Origin: Leeuwenhoekiella aestuarii
GTDB lineage: Bacteria > Bacteroidota > Bacteroidia > Flavobacteriales > Flavobacteriaceae
Direction: 5' to 3'
Length of the DNA: 64,000 nucleotides
NCBI RefSeq assembly: GCF_004104055.1
Contig: NZ_QOVJ01000004.1
Location: 186,001-250,000, forward strand
The stretch's first letter is position 1. Each line of letters starts with the position of its first letter. This document shows, one piece after another, positions 55,057 to 64,000 of the stretch. The position numbers and the translations under genes were made by a program. The notes below the pieces were generated by a model, which was not told the DNA's origin, made no database searches, and saw nothing but the letters and a program-made list of their open reading frames with translations.

Positions 55057-55719
55057 ATGATAAAAACACTTTCTAAATATTACATACTCGCTTTAATCGC
55101 GGTTGTAATTTCTGGCAATTTACAAGCACAAAAGTATACATTAACCTATACGAGTCAAGATGATACCTTAGATCCTTCAATTCAAAAAGGAATTGAGAAA
55201 ATCTTTAAAAAAGTATATCCAAAACTGGTAAAGGATTTCAATAAAAATTCTCAGAAGCATGTGACCATTAAAATTGATACGGCTTATGATGGTGTTGCTT
55301 ATGCACATCAGGGAGCGATCACTATTAGTTCAGCTTGGCTTCATAAAAAACCCGAAGATCTTGATTTAGTAACCCACGAATTGATGCACTTAGTTCAATC
55401 ATATCCAGGCGGAGCCGGCCCCGGCTGGTTGACGGAAGGAATCGCAGATTATGTACGCTATAAGTATGCCTTAGATAACGACGGAGCAGGATGGTCATTA
55501 ACCCCTTTTAGTCCTAATCAAAATTATGAGAATAGCTATAGAATCACTGCGCGTTTCTTGCTTTGGATTACTCAAAATTATGATAAGAATCTGGTTAAAA
55601 AACTAGATTATGATTTGCGTAATAAAAAATATACACTTCAGACTTGGAAGGATTATACAGGTAAAACTGTAGATGAACTTTGGCAGGAATATGCATCTAA
55701 ACCTAGTGTGAATTCTTAA
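55057..55719 (+). CDS. Secreted metallopeptidase of the basic secretory protein family
   Basis: A 220-residue exported protein (signal peptide to LQAQ, residue 24). LDLVTHELMHLVQSYPGG holds the HExxH zinc site (around residue 109), with GPGWLTEGIADYVRYKYAL downstream, the pattern of the plant-type basic secretory protein (BSP) peptidase family. It probably cleaves extracellular protein or peptide, perhaps on glycoproteins. It is expressed from its own operator-bearing promoter and ends at a strong terminator. Confidence 0.85.
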   Translation: MIKTLSKYYILALIAVVISGNLQAQKYTLTYTSQDDTLDPSIQKGIEKIFKKVYPKLVKDFNKNSQKHVTIKIDTAYDGVAYAHQGAITISSAWLHKKPEDLDLVTHELMHLVQSYPGGAGPGWLTEGIADYVRYKYALDNDGAGWSLTPFSPNQNYENSYRITARFLLWITQNYDKNLVKKLDYDLRNKKYTLQTWKDYTGKTVDELWQEYASKPSVNS

Positions 55720-55727
55720 TAAGCCTT

Positions 55728-55765
55728 ATATCCTAAACCCTTTTCAAGGGGTTTAGGATATTTCA
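55728..55765 (+). terminator. Terminator of the BSP gene
   Basis: ATATCCTAAACCC (55728-55740) and GGGTTTAGGATAT (55749-55761), perfect 13-bp stem and 8-base loop, then TTC. Confidence 0.75.
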
Positions 55766-55864
55766 ACAAAGTAACACCATGAATAATTTGAGAATAGTGA
55801 AGGGACATTCAAAAATTATATTCCACGTTGTAGAGAAAAACCAGAAATAATCAAATTTTAAATT

Positions 55865-58369
55865 ATGAAGAAAAACAGTTTATTGATGCTGAGTCTCTTA
55901 TGCGTATTTGCATACTCCTGCAAAGAGCAACAAACTACAGCCCAAAACGAAAACGATGTAATTTCAGGAAGTGCCTCTTTACGAGCTCCGGCCTATCCTC
56001 TAATTACACATGACCCATACCTGAGTATCTGGTCTATGGGTGATGAGTTGAACGGAAGCCCTACAAAACATTGGACAGAGAAAGACCATTCCCTTACCGG
56101 CGTGCTTCAGTTAGATGATAAATTCTATCAGTTTTTAGGCATGGAAAGTAAGGTTTGGGATGCTGTACTACCGGCTTCAGATGAAGAAACCTATATTGTT
56201 TCTTATTCTGAAACTAAGCCTGATGATAATTGGGTCAAGACAGATTATGATGCTACTCCATGGAAAACCGGCGAAGCTCCCTTTAGCGATAATAAAAGTA
56301 TGGCTGAAACATCTTGGACGAGTGATGACTTGTATTACCGCCGTACCTTTAATTTAGAAAGTACAGACCTTGAAACTCTTTATTTAAAATTAAGTCACGA
56401 TGACAACGTAAAAGCCTGGATAAATGGTGTACAGGTTGCAGATATTAAAGGTTGGCTAGATAGCTACAAATACCTTCCGGTTTCTAAGGAAGCTATAAGC
56501 ACCCTTAAACCTACTGGAAATGTTTTAGCTATTCACATACGCAATACTGCTGGCGGTCAATTTCTGGATGCAGGTTTAGTTACCGAGGCTAAATCAGAAA
56601 ATAATATAGAAATTCAAAAAGCTAAACAGCTTAATGTTGCATTAAGAGCCAATCAAACCGAGTATACATTTGATGCAGACGGTACTCAGATTGCAATCAC
56701 GTTTACTTCTCCCCTGCTTATAGAAGATCTGGATATTTACAGCAGACCCATCTCGTATATCAATGTAAAAGTTTATGGAGATGAAAGTCATAATGCAAAA
56801 CTTTATCTAGGTGCTTCTTCAGCAATTGCAGTTAATCAGGAAGTTCAGGAAGTTGAAGTTTCAGAATATACTAACGGAGATCTAACGGTATTAAAAGCTG
56901 GCACAACTTCTCAACCGGTTCTTGAAAAAAGAGGTGACGATTTACGTATAGATTGGGGATATCTTTATGTAGCTGCTCCATCAGCAAATACAACACAGTA
57001 CATCTCAGAAACTGCTCAGGGTCTGGATGCTTTTGTCTCTGGAGAAATTTTAGATACAAACGAGAAAACTACTGGTAAAAATTTAATTTTAAATACGGTT
57101 GCAGATCTTGGCGAAATTAATAGTGAAGGTAGCGAGCAACTATTTATGATAGGTTATGATCAGTATGAAGCAGTTAATTACTTTGGAAACAATCTAAAAC
57201 CCTGGTGGTCTAAAGATGGTGCAACTATGGATCAAGAGTTGACTAAAGCCTACACTGATTATGAAAGCGTAATTAGCAAAGTGCACAACTTTGACGAACA
57301 ACTTTATAAAGATGCTCTGGAATCTGGTGGTGAAAAATATGCAGATCTCTGTGTCACAGCATATAGACAAGCTATTGCTGCGCACATTCTTGTAGAAGCG
57401 CCTAATGGAGATATTCTTTTTCTTTCTAAAGAAAACAACAGTAACGGTTCTATCAATACAGTAGACGTCACCTATCCTTCTGCTCCTTTATTTCTAGTAT
57501 ATAATCCAGATCTTTTAAAAGGAATGCTTAACGGGATCTTTTATTATAGTGAAAGCGGAAAATGGAAAAAGCCTTTCCCAGCTCATGACCTTGGTACATA
57601 TCCTATTGCTACCGGTCAAACTTATGGTGAAGATATGCCTGTAGAAGAAGCCGGAAACATGCTGATTCTTACTGCTGCCATTGCACAAGCCGAAGGAAAT
57701 GCAGATTACGCAAAAGCGCACTGGGCTACCCTAACAACTTGGGCAGATTATTTAATGCAAAGCGGTTTTGACCCTGCAAACCAACTTTCTACAGATGATT
57801 TTGCCGGGCATTTAGCGCGTAATGCAAACCTCTCAGTAAAAGCCATTATGGCTATCGCCTCGTATGGAAAATTAGCAGAGATGTTAGACAATAAGGAGAC
57901 AGCAGAAAAATATACGGCAGCAGCAAAAGATATGGCTCAGAAATGGAAGAATATCGCCGCAGACGGTGATCATTATACCCTTGCTTTTGAAAGTGAAGGC
58001 AGTTGGAGTCAGAAATATAATCTTGTATGGGATGAGATTTTAGGTCTTGACATTTTCCCAAAAGACGTTCAGAAAACTGAAGTTGCTTATTATCTTAACA
58101 AGCAGGAAGCTTATGGCCTACCATTAGATAGTAGAAAAACCTACACAAAATCTGACTGGATTTTATGGACAGCTACGCTTGCTCATAATGATGCTGATTT
58201 TAAAGCTTTGATGGAGCCGGTGTGGGATTTTGCAAACACTACTTCACAGCGTGTTCCACTTACTGACTGGCACGAAACCACAAATGGAGATAAAGTAGGA
58301 TTTAAAGCTCGCTCTGTAGTAGGTGGCTATTTTATCAAAATGCTTAAGGATAATAAGTTAAACAACTAA
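55865..58369 (+). CDS. Glutaminase-A-like lipoprotein (DUF4964/5127/4965/1793)
   Basis: An 834-residue surface or periplasmic lipoprotein with lipobox FAYSC (Cys near 19). After PLITHDPYLSIWSMGDELNG, the DUF4964-like opening, a galactose-binding-like insertion (about residues 120-240: YYRRTFNLESTDLETLYLKL, then LAIHIRNTAGG) precedes the DUF5127 region. The DUF4965 and DUF1793 blocks follow: AYRQAIAAHILVEAPNGDIL, FLSKENNSNGSINTVDVTYP, and WILWTATLAHNDADF. Family members are annotated as glutaminase A, a fungal extracellular glutaminase, but the Bacteroidota proteins may act on sugars; I leave the reaction open. It lies between the BSP gene and susC. Confidence 0.85.
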   Translation: MKKNSLLMLSLLCVFAYSCKEQQTTAQNENDVISGSASLRAPAYPLITHDPYLSIWSMGDELNGSPTKHWTEKDHSLTGVLQLDDKFYQFLGMESKVWDAVLPASDEETYIVSYSETKPDDNWVKTDYDATPWKTGEAPFSDNKSMAETSWTSDDLYYRRTFNLESTDLETLYLKLSHDDNVKAWINGVQVADIKGWLDSYKYLPVSKEAISTLKPTGNVLAIHIRNTAGGQFLDAGLVTEAKSENNIEIQKAKQLNVALRANQTEYTFDADGTQIAITFTSPLLIEDLDIYSRPISYINVKVYGDESHNAKLYLGASSAIAVNQEVQEVEVSEYTNGDLTVLKAGTTSQPVLEKRGDDLRIDWGYLYVAAPSANTTQYISETAQGLDAFVSGEILDTNEKTTGKNLILNTVADLGEINSEGSEQLFMIGYDQYEAVNYFGNNLKPWWSKDGATMDQELTKAYTDYESVISKVHNFDEQLYKDALESGGEKYADLCVTAYRQAIAAHILVEAPNGDILFLSKENNSNGSINTVDVTYPSAPLFLVYNPDLLKGMLNGIFYYSESGKWKKPFPAHDLGTYPIATGQTYGEDMPVEEAGNMLILTAAIAQAEGNADYAKAHWATLTTWADYLMQSGFDPANQLSTDDFAGHLARNANLSVKAIMAIASYGKLAEMLDNKETAEKYTAAAKDMAQKWKNIAADGDHYTLAFESEGSWSQKYNLVWDEILGLDIFPKDVQKTEVAYYLNKQEAYGLPLDSRKTYTKSDWILWTATLAHNDADFKALMEPVWDFANTTSQRVPLTDWHETTNGDKVGFKARSVVGGYFIKMLKDNKLNN

Positions 58370-58467
58370 ATCTTAGCTTAGACAAGTCTCTATATTCAAC
58401 GTTGAGACTTTTAAGCAGGCCTAAATATTCTTATTTCAATTACAGATTAATTAGCGTTAATCAATTC

Positions 58468-58494
58468 AAGCGGAGTTCCACTCCGCTTTTTTTT
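58468..58494 (+). terminator. Terminator of the glutaminase-like gene
   Basis: AAGCGGAG (58468-58475) and CTCCGCTT (58481-58488), loop TTCCA, followed by eight T. Confidence 0.9.
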
Positions 58495-58540
58495 GGCTAC
58501 AATTCAAAAAATAGTAAAACTACTTCGCAGCAAGCTAGCG

Positions 58541-58615
58541 AAGCATTAAACTGAACAATACAGTTTAAGAACGAGACAGGTCTCGAAACATCTAATCTCG
58601 ATTATCGAGTAAACT
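58541..58615. repeat. Hairpin-pair repeat C, copy 3
   Basis: The most regular copy: AAGCATTAAACTGAACAATA, then hairpin 1 CGAGACAGGTCTCG, then hairpin 2 CTCGATTATCGAG. It lies between the terminator at 58468 and the susC promoter region. Parts of the same word (ATTTAATCTCGATTATCGAG) also sit in the B repeats near 1816 and 24511. Confidence 0.75.
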
Positions 58616-58970
58616 AGCTAAATCATTCCATTCCTTAGCTTCTTATTTTAATCAATAATAGGATCTCAGATTCATAAAACTAAAAGTCTATATCCACTTT
58701 CAAAATTTCAGTTTGTTAGAAATTACCATGATTCTGTTAAAAAAATTAACTAACTGACGACTTTTTATTTCAGCTTATCGACTGCTGAAACAAAAACATA
58801 GGTATTTGAGATGATTTGATTTAAGCTCTAAAAAATCAAACGTTATAGTTTCGATTTGTAATCTATTCTATATTATAAATTGAAAATTATAAGTACAATT
58901 TGTCCTAAACACTACTAATTACGTCAATTTTAAGTATTAAGCGTAAAAACTACTTTTATTTTTATTTTAC

Positions 58971-59033
58971 ATAAAACGTTTTATTAAATTCGTTTTCTCT
59001 TTACGATATCGTTATCGTAATCAACGTTGATTA
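58971..59033 (+). promoter_or_regulatory. Cluster of palindromic operators upstream of susC
   Basis: Three perfect palindromes in 63 bases, in the 58616-59086 leader: ATAAAACGTTTTAT (58971-58984), TTACGATA-TCGT-TATCGTAA (59001-59020) and TAATCAACGTTGATTA (59018-59033). The first shares its core with the site at 54990; the third has the same AACGTT centre. Together they make the LacI regulator at 53775 the likely controller of susC and susD. The middle one may belong to another factor. Confidence 0.72.
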
Positions 59034-59086
59034 ATAAAAAATTAACAATCAGGAACAATAACTAATTCTCACAAAAATGAAACTCA

Positions 59087-62000
59087 ATGAAAAAACATCT
59101 ACTGAAATCAATTAAATGGCATCCATTTTTGATGCTGACTTTTTGTATACTGTGTTTTCAAAACATACACGCACAAGAAACCATAACCATAGAAGGAAAT
59201 GTGAGCAGTGCCAGTGAAGAAAATCCGGGACCGCTCCCCTATATTACTATAATTGTTAAAGGTACTACACGAGGTACAACAACAGACTTTGATGGTAATT
59301 ATAGTATAACTGCAGCTCCAGACGCTACTTTGGTTTTTAGCTATGTCGGCTTTAAAACAAAGGAAGTTGCTGTTGATGGCCAGACACAGCTTGATGTAGC
59401 TCTAGAGGAGGACATTGCTGGCCTCGATGCGGTGGTCGTAACAGGCTATTCTACTCAGGATAAAAAGTCTATTACCGGTTCTATTGCTACCATCACCAGT
59501 GAAGATCTGGAGAAGGTACACGGTGGTGCTACTGTTAGTTCTGGGCTGGCAGGTAAAATTCCCGGAGTAAGTTTCCGAATGAATGACGGGCGTCCTGGGG
59601 CGAGCGCTTCAATACAAATACGTAACATGGGTACACCGCTCTATGTTATAGATGGTATACAACAAGATGAAGGCCAGTTTAACAACATCTCACCTAATGA
59701 TATAGAAAGTATCACAGTTCTTAAAGATGCATCAGCCGCTGTCTACGGGGTGCGTGCTGCCAATGGTGTAGTTGTGGTAACGACTAAAAAAGGTCGAAAA
59801 GGGGTTAAAAATACCGTAAATGTGAATGCTTATGTAGGCTGGCAAAACTGGTCACGTTTCCCGGAGACAGTTAACGACTCGTACCAGTGGATGTTGGGTA
59901 AGGCTGAGGCCGAAGTGAATCAGTTTGGCTCCACAGGCATCACCACTGAAGAACTTGAGAAATACCGAATAGGTACAGAGCGCGGTTACCAATCTTTTAA
60001 CTGGAAAGATTTTATAATAAAGAAAAATGCTCCGCTTACTAATGTGAATGTGAGTGCGACCGGTGGTTCTGAAAACATCAGTTACTATTTGTCTGCAACC
60101 CATTTAGATCAAGAGTCTGTTTTGGGTGACGAATTTACATTCAAGAGAAGTAACATTCAGAGTAATGTAGATGCTAATATTACAGACCGTCTTAAGGTAG
60201 GTGTACAAATAAATGGTCGTGTAGAGACACGTAAGAATCCAGGAATTCCGGGAGCAGATGATTACTGGTTACCTCGCTTTGCGATCTTACGTAACCGTCC
60301 ATTTGAACGGCCTTATGCCAATGATAATCCAGAATATTTAAATGACATAGGCCATAATGAAACTAACTGGGCACTTCATAATTTTAAAATAGGTGGTTAT
60401 GCAGAAGATATCTGGCGTGTGTTACAAACTAATTTTTCTGCAGAATATGATATTCCCGGTGTAAAAGGCTTAAAGGCAAAGGGAATGTATTCTTATTACA
60501 TCGCAGACCGTGTACTCAATGGTCACGAATATACTTATGATGCTTACACATACGATCCCGAAAATGACGTGTATAATGTTACAGGCGGAAGCTCAAACCC
60601 TTGGAGAGAACGTAGAACGCGTAAGGTTTTGCGTAATATTTATCAGGGACAGTTACAGTACAAGCGCAAATTTGGTGATCACTCTCTAGAAGGTTTGTTT
60701 ATTGTTGAAAGACAAGAAGCCAGATATCAGGAGCAGTGGGTACACGCAGTTCCTAAGACCAATACGTTACCACTCATCTATTTTTCAGATACAGATGCTT
60801 ATGACGATTCTGATAATGAAGAAGCGCGTATAGGATACATTGGGCGCTTAAACTATAATTACAAAGACAAATACTATCTCGAGGTTTCAGCGAGGCGTGA
60901 TGCTTCTTGGAAGTTTGCTCCAGATAAGCGTGTGGGGTATTTTCCTTCGGCTTCTGCCGGGTGGAGAATCACTGAAGAAGAGTTTTTTAAAGAGTTAATA
61001 GGTGATGATAGTGTTTTAAACAACCTAAAACTTAGAGGGTCTTATGGAGTACTTGGTGATGATAACATTGGCATTGGTGCTTATGATTATCTAACCGGTT
61101 ACAACTACAATCAAGGTGTTGCGATCTTAGACGGAAACCCCGTTATCGCAAGTCGTGATAAAGGACAGCCTATTACTAATATTTCCTGGTTTAAGAGTAA
61201 GATAACAGATATAGGTGCAGACTTCTACTTGTTTGACTCTAAACTATCTGGTTCTGTTGATTATTTTTACAGAAAGAGAACCGGCTTAAGAGGTCGCAAA
61301 TACGACATCCTTATTCCTAACGAATTGGGTTATGGACTTCCTGATGAGAATGTAAATTCTGACGCGCAATTCGGTGTTGAAGGTGCATTGTCTTATTCTA
61401 CAAATTTTGGTGAAGTATCTTTCAACGTTTCTGGTAATGCTTCTCTCTCAAGAAGCAAATTTTTAGAGTCGTACAAACCTAGGTTTGACAACTCGTATCA
61501 GCAGTACCGTGCATCTTCAGAAAACAGATATAATACAATTTTCTGGGGCTACACGGCACTTGGCCAGTTTCAGTCACAAGAAGAGATCGATAACTATCCG
61601 GTAGATGTTGACGGTCGCGGAAACAGTACGTTACTACCCGGTGATATTATTTATAAAGATGTAAATGGAGATGGTCGTATAGATGGTTATGATGAGACGC
61701 CAATAGGTTATAACAATTACAACCCGTTAATAAACTTCGGTTTTAGTCTTTCTGCTGCTTATAAAGGATTTGATTTAAGAGCTGACTTCTCTGGTGCTTC
61801 TGGCTACTCCTGGAATCAAAACTGGGAACAACGCTGGGCATACCAGAACAACGGTGCGTTAAATAAAATCTTCTTAGACAGATGGCGACGGGCAGACCCA
61901 TTTGACCCAAGTAGTGAATGGATTCCCGGTAAATATCCTGCATTGCGTTTTAACGATGGTGGGCACAGCAATTACAACAAGAATTCCACCTTTTGGTTGC

Positions 62001-62230
62001 ATAATGTTACTTATATAAGAGCTCGTACCCTAGAGCTTGGATATTCATTACCAGATGATCTACTTAAAAAAATCAATGTATCGAGAGCACGCTTCTATGT
62101 AAATGCATACAATCTTTTCTCTATAGACAATCTTGCTGAATTTGGTGTAGACCCTGAGATATCTGATGCCAACGGTTTACAGTATCCGCAAAATAAATTC
62201 ATAAACGTAGGAGTAAATCTTTCACTTTAA
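59087..62230 (+). CDS. SusC/RagA-type TonB-linked outer-membrane transporter
   Basis: A 1047-residue SusC-like transporter. Signal peptide (to IHAQ, residue 30), a CarboxypepD_reg-like domain (GTTRGTTTDFDGNYSITAAP, FSYVGF), DAVVVTGYSTQDKKSITGSI (the classic SusC link), the plug (SIQIRNMGTPLYVIDGIQQD, VLKDASAAVYGVRAANGV) and a 22-stranded barrel. It imports a nutrient with the SusD partner encoded 12 bases on. The substrate is not readable; neighbours suggest a glycoprotein- or peptide-linked source. The start is the ATG at 59087; an earlier ATG at 59077 is out of frame. Confidence 0.94.
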   Translation: MKKHLLKSIKWHPFLMLTFCILCFQNIHAQETITIEGNVSSASEENPGPLPYITIIVKGTTRGTTTDFDGNYSITAAPDATLVFSYVGFKTKEVAVDGQTQLDVALEEDIAGLDAVVVTGYSTQDKKSITGSIATITSEDLEKVHGGATVSSGLAGKIPGVSFRMNDGRPGASASIQIRNMGTPLYVIDGIQQDEGQFNNISPNDIESITVLKDASAAVYGVRAANGVVVVTTKKGRKGVKNTVNVNAYVGWQNWSRFPETVNDSYQWMLGKAEAEVNQFGSTGITTEELEKYRIGTERGYQSFNWKDFIIKKNAPLTNVNVSATGGSENISYYLSATHLDQESVLGDEFTFKRSNIQSNVDANITDRLKVGVQINGRVETRKNPGIPGADDYWLPRFAILRNRPFERPYANDNPEYLNDIGHNETNWALHNFKIGGYAEDIWRVLQTNFSAEYDIPGVKGLKAKGMYSYYIADRVLNGHEYTYDAYTYDPENDVYNVTGGSSNPWRERRTRKVLRNIYQGQLQYKRKFGDHSLEGLFIVERQEARYQEQWVHAVPKTNTLPLIYFSDTDAYDDSDNEEARIGYIGRLNYNYKDKYYLEVSARRDASWKFAPDKRVGYFPSASAGWRITEEEFFKELIGDDSVLNNLKLRGSYGVLGDDNIGIGAYDYLTGYNYNQGVAILDGNPVIASRDKGQPITNISWFKSKITDIGADFYLFDSKLSGSVDYFYRKRTGLRGRKYDILIPNELGYGLPDENVNSDAQFGVEGALSYSTNFGEVSFNVSGNASLSRSKFLESYKPRFDNSYQQYRASSENRYNTIFWGYTALGQFQSQEEIDNYPVDVDGRGNSTLLPGDIIYKDVNGDGRIDGYDETPIGYNNYNPLINFGFSLSAAYKGFDLRADFSGASGYSWNQNWEQRWAYQNNGALNKIFLDRWRRADPFDPSSEWIPGKYPALRFNDGGHSNYNKNSTFWLHNVTYIRARTLELGYSLPDDLLKKINVSRARFYVNAYNLFSIDNLAEFGVDPEISDANGLQYPQNKFINVGVNLSL

Positions 62231-62242
62231 AAAATGAATGCA

Positions 62243-64000
62243 ATGAAAAAATATATATACTTTTTAATGATTCCTTTTCTGTTGGGCAGTTGTACATCAG
62301 ACAGCGAATTTCTAGATCGAGAACCCACAAATATCTTAACCCAGGATCAAGCCTTTGGCAGTCCGGATATAGTTCTATCGGTATTGGCAAACCTATATAA
62401 TCGGTATTATGATTTTGGTACAGTAGAAGACTGGTCTTCTCTGGCTCAGTTTAATGTTGCTTTCTGGTCTGAAGCAGGTAGATATGGATACTTCCAAAAT
62501 GGAGGTTACGGCTATGGGGACTGGGGAACATGGGATTATGGTTATATCAGGGAAATGAATTTATTTTTAGAACGACTTGAACTTTCTGAAGCTCTTGATC
62601 CTTCTGACAAAGCTCGTTTTGCTGCCGAAGGTCGATTTTTAAGAGCATCTTACTATTTCACCTTAGTAAAACGTATGGGTGGCGTACCGCTTATTCTCGA
62701 ATCTGAAACCTATGACTTTAGTGGTGATGCTACCTATTTACAACATCCCAGAGAGACCGAAGCTGCGATTTATGACTTCATTTTAAATGAAGCAGATGCG
62801 ATTTTAGCAGATCTACCGGCTGATGTAAATACAAAATCAAGAGCAAGTAAAGGTGCTGTTCTGGCTATGAAAGCAAGAGCTGCATTGTATGCTGGTTCTA
62901 TTGCAAAATACGGAGCTTCAACTCCACAGGTATCTTTACCCGGTGGAGAAGTAGGCATCCCGACTTCTAAAGCAGATGCATATTATGATATTGCTTTAAC
63001 TGCAGCTCAAGCTATTATTAATGGAGATGTAGGTAATTACTCATTATATGAAAAGAAACCAGATCTTTCTGATAATTTCGCAAGTATTTTCTACGATAAA
63101 TCTAATAATCCTGAAGCCATTTTTGTAGAAGATTATAAACTACAAAGCGGTAAAGTGCACAGTTTTACCATTGCAAACCAGCCGCGTTTTGGTGCTGAAG
63201 AAGAAGAAGGTGGTCGCATCAATCCAGCTCTTAGTTTAGTTCAATCTTTTGAAACTTTAGATGGCCAATACAAAGCCTTTGAAACTACAACAACATCAGG
63301 AGATCCTGTATTCTATGAGAGTCCTCAGGACATTTTTGACGGTCGCGATGCGCGCTTAAAAGGTACTGTTATTGTACCGGGGTCTTCTTTTAAAGGACGC
63401 CCTGTTGATATCTGGGCTGGTGTTCAGTTAGCAGATGGTTCCATCGTTAGTGGCGATTCAAGAGGTCAGGAAAAAGAACTTCCGGGAAGTACAGGACAGG
63501 TTCAGGTTGTAGGTTTTGATGGTCCTATTGACGGACTAGAATTTACCGCACAAACAGGTTTTTACATTCGTAAATATCAAGATCCTAAAGCTGGTTCAGG
63601 TCAGCGTGGTACACAGAGTGATGTATGGTTTATACGTTATCGCTATGCTGAGGTTTTATTAAATGCTGCTGAAGCTGCTTTTGAATTAGACCAACCGGCT
63701 GTTGCCGCAGGTTACCTCAACCAAGTACGTTCTCGTGCAGGTATCATGACAGACCTTACTGCTACAGATATCACTTTTGATCGCATCGTTCACGAGCGTT
63801 TTGTAGAGTTTGCTTTTGAAGGCTTACATTTCTTTGATCTTAAAAGATGGAGAATCGCACATCAAGTTCTGGACGGAACTCCTATGGATGCTTCAACAAT
63901 TACTCAAAATATAGGTGATGCTACTAAGAGGCTAACGCAACCCTTCGGTCTCTGGCCTTATAAATATTACAATCCGGGAGATCCTAATGATGGTGATTAT
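62243..64000 (+). CDS. SusD-like substrate-binding lipoprotein, 3' end outside the window
   Basis: 586 codons are visible and the frame is still open at the window edge. MKKYIYFLMIPFLLGSCTSD is a lipoprotein leader (Cys near residue 17). Then EFLDREPTNILTQDQAF, FAAEGRFLRASYYFTLVKRM with GGVPLI, YRYAEVLLNAAEAAF and FVEFAFEGLHFFDLKRW are the signature of the RagB/SusD family, including the C-terminal SusD domain. It caps the SusC encoded upstream. An ATG at 62234 would add three residues and cannot be excluded. Confidence 0.93.
   Translation, partial: MKKYIYFLMIPFLLGSCTSDSEFLDREPTNILTQDQAFGSPDIVLSVLANLYNRYYDFGTVEDWSSLAQFNVAFWSEAGRYGYFQNGGYGYGDWGTWDYGYIREMNLFLERLELSEALDPSDKARFAAEGRFLRASYYFTLVKRMGGVPLILESETYDFSGDATYLQHPRETEAAIYDFILNEADAILADLPADVNTKSRASKGAVLAMKARAALYAGSIAKYGASTPQVSLPGGEVGIPTSKADAYYDIALTAAQAIINGDVGNYSLYEKKPDLSDNFASIFYDKSNNPEAIFVEDYKLQSGKVHSFTIANQPRFGAEEEEGGRINPALSLVQSFETLDGQYKAFETTTTSGDPVFYESPQDIFDGRDARLKGTVIVPGSSFKGRPVDIWAGVQLADGSIVSGDSRGQEKELPGSTGQVQVVGFDGPIDGLEFTAQTGFYIRKYQDPKAGSGQRGTQSDVWFIRYRYAEVLLNAAEAAFELDQPAVAAGYLNQVRSRAGIMTDLTATDITFDRIVHERFVEFAFEGLHFFDLKRWRIAHQVLDGTPMDASTITQNIGDATKRLTQPFGLWPYKYYNPGDPNDGDY

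Overview
The window looks like a chromosomal segment of a marine-type member of the Flavobacteriaceae (Bacteroidota). The evidence is two SusC/SusD pairs, several Bacteroidota-restricted families (DUF6266, DUF4421, DUF3667, PepSY-like, YceI–barrel clusters), AT-rich DNA, few Shine-Dalgarno-like leaders, and frequent signal peptides and lipoboxes. I do not assign a genus. No rRNA, tRNA or CRISPR array was seen.

Layout. 1-3.5 kb: a truncated HEPN-like gene, a small XRE regulator, a DUF6266 protein and an excisionase-type HTH protein, separated by repeat-rich DNA. 3.5-15.5 kb: a minus-strand defence island, read from 15479 downwards: Type IIG restriction-modification enzyme, CoiA-like nuclease with a coiled coil, a possible 34-residue peptide, a large ABC/SMC-type ATPase, an HNH nuclease (Septu-like pair), McrB and McrC. 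15.7-25 kb: a secreted protein, a zinc-ribbon FAD monooxygenase, a four-gene envelope operon (CsgG-like, DUF3667, DUF4421, PliI-like lipoprotein) and long islands of dispersed intergenic repeats. 25-27.4 kb: remains of a Fur/Zur-type metal locus and a TetR regulator. 27.5-33.4 kb: a phosphodiesterase-SusC-SusD operon. 33.7-39 kb: a DUF1080 pseudogene, the ribulose-monophosphate pair hxlA/hxlB with an adjacent AraC regulator, a porin and a DUF808 protein. 39-47 kb: PepSY-like proteins with a two-component system, an SdiA-regulated-domain protein, and a YceI/barrel/YceI operon. 47-53.4 kb: a metallophosphatase-Omp85 fusion with degenerate metal motifs, a DnaQ-GIY-YIG nuclease and an SBF-like transporter. 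53.8-64 kb: a LacI-controlled SusCD locus with a BSP-family peptidase and a glutaminase-A-like lipoprotein, running off the right edge.

How parts fit together. The defence genes are packed head to tail and may be co-transcribed, but their base composition differs from gene to gene, which suggests stepwise assembly. The LacI regulator probably controls the peptidase gene and the second susC through perfect palindromes (TAAAACGTTTTA type) found upstream of both. The Fur-type regulator probably acts on TTGCAAC/GTTGCAA palindromes between it and a divergent, decaying locus. hxlA/hxlB probably deal with formaldehyde. The least described elements are the ATPase-HNH-CoiA arrangement, the inactive-looking metallophosphatase barrel, and the intergenic repeat families (a composite A-B repeat in two islands and a hairpin-pair repeat in three intergenic gaps).
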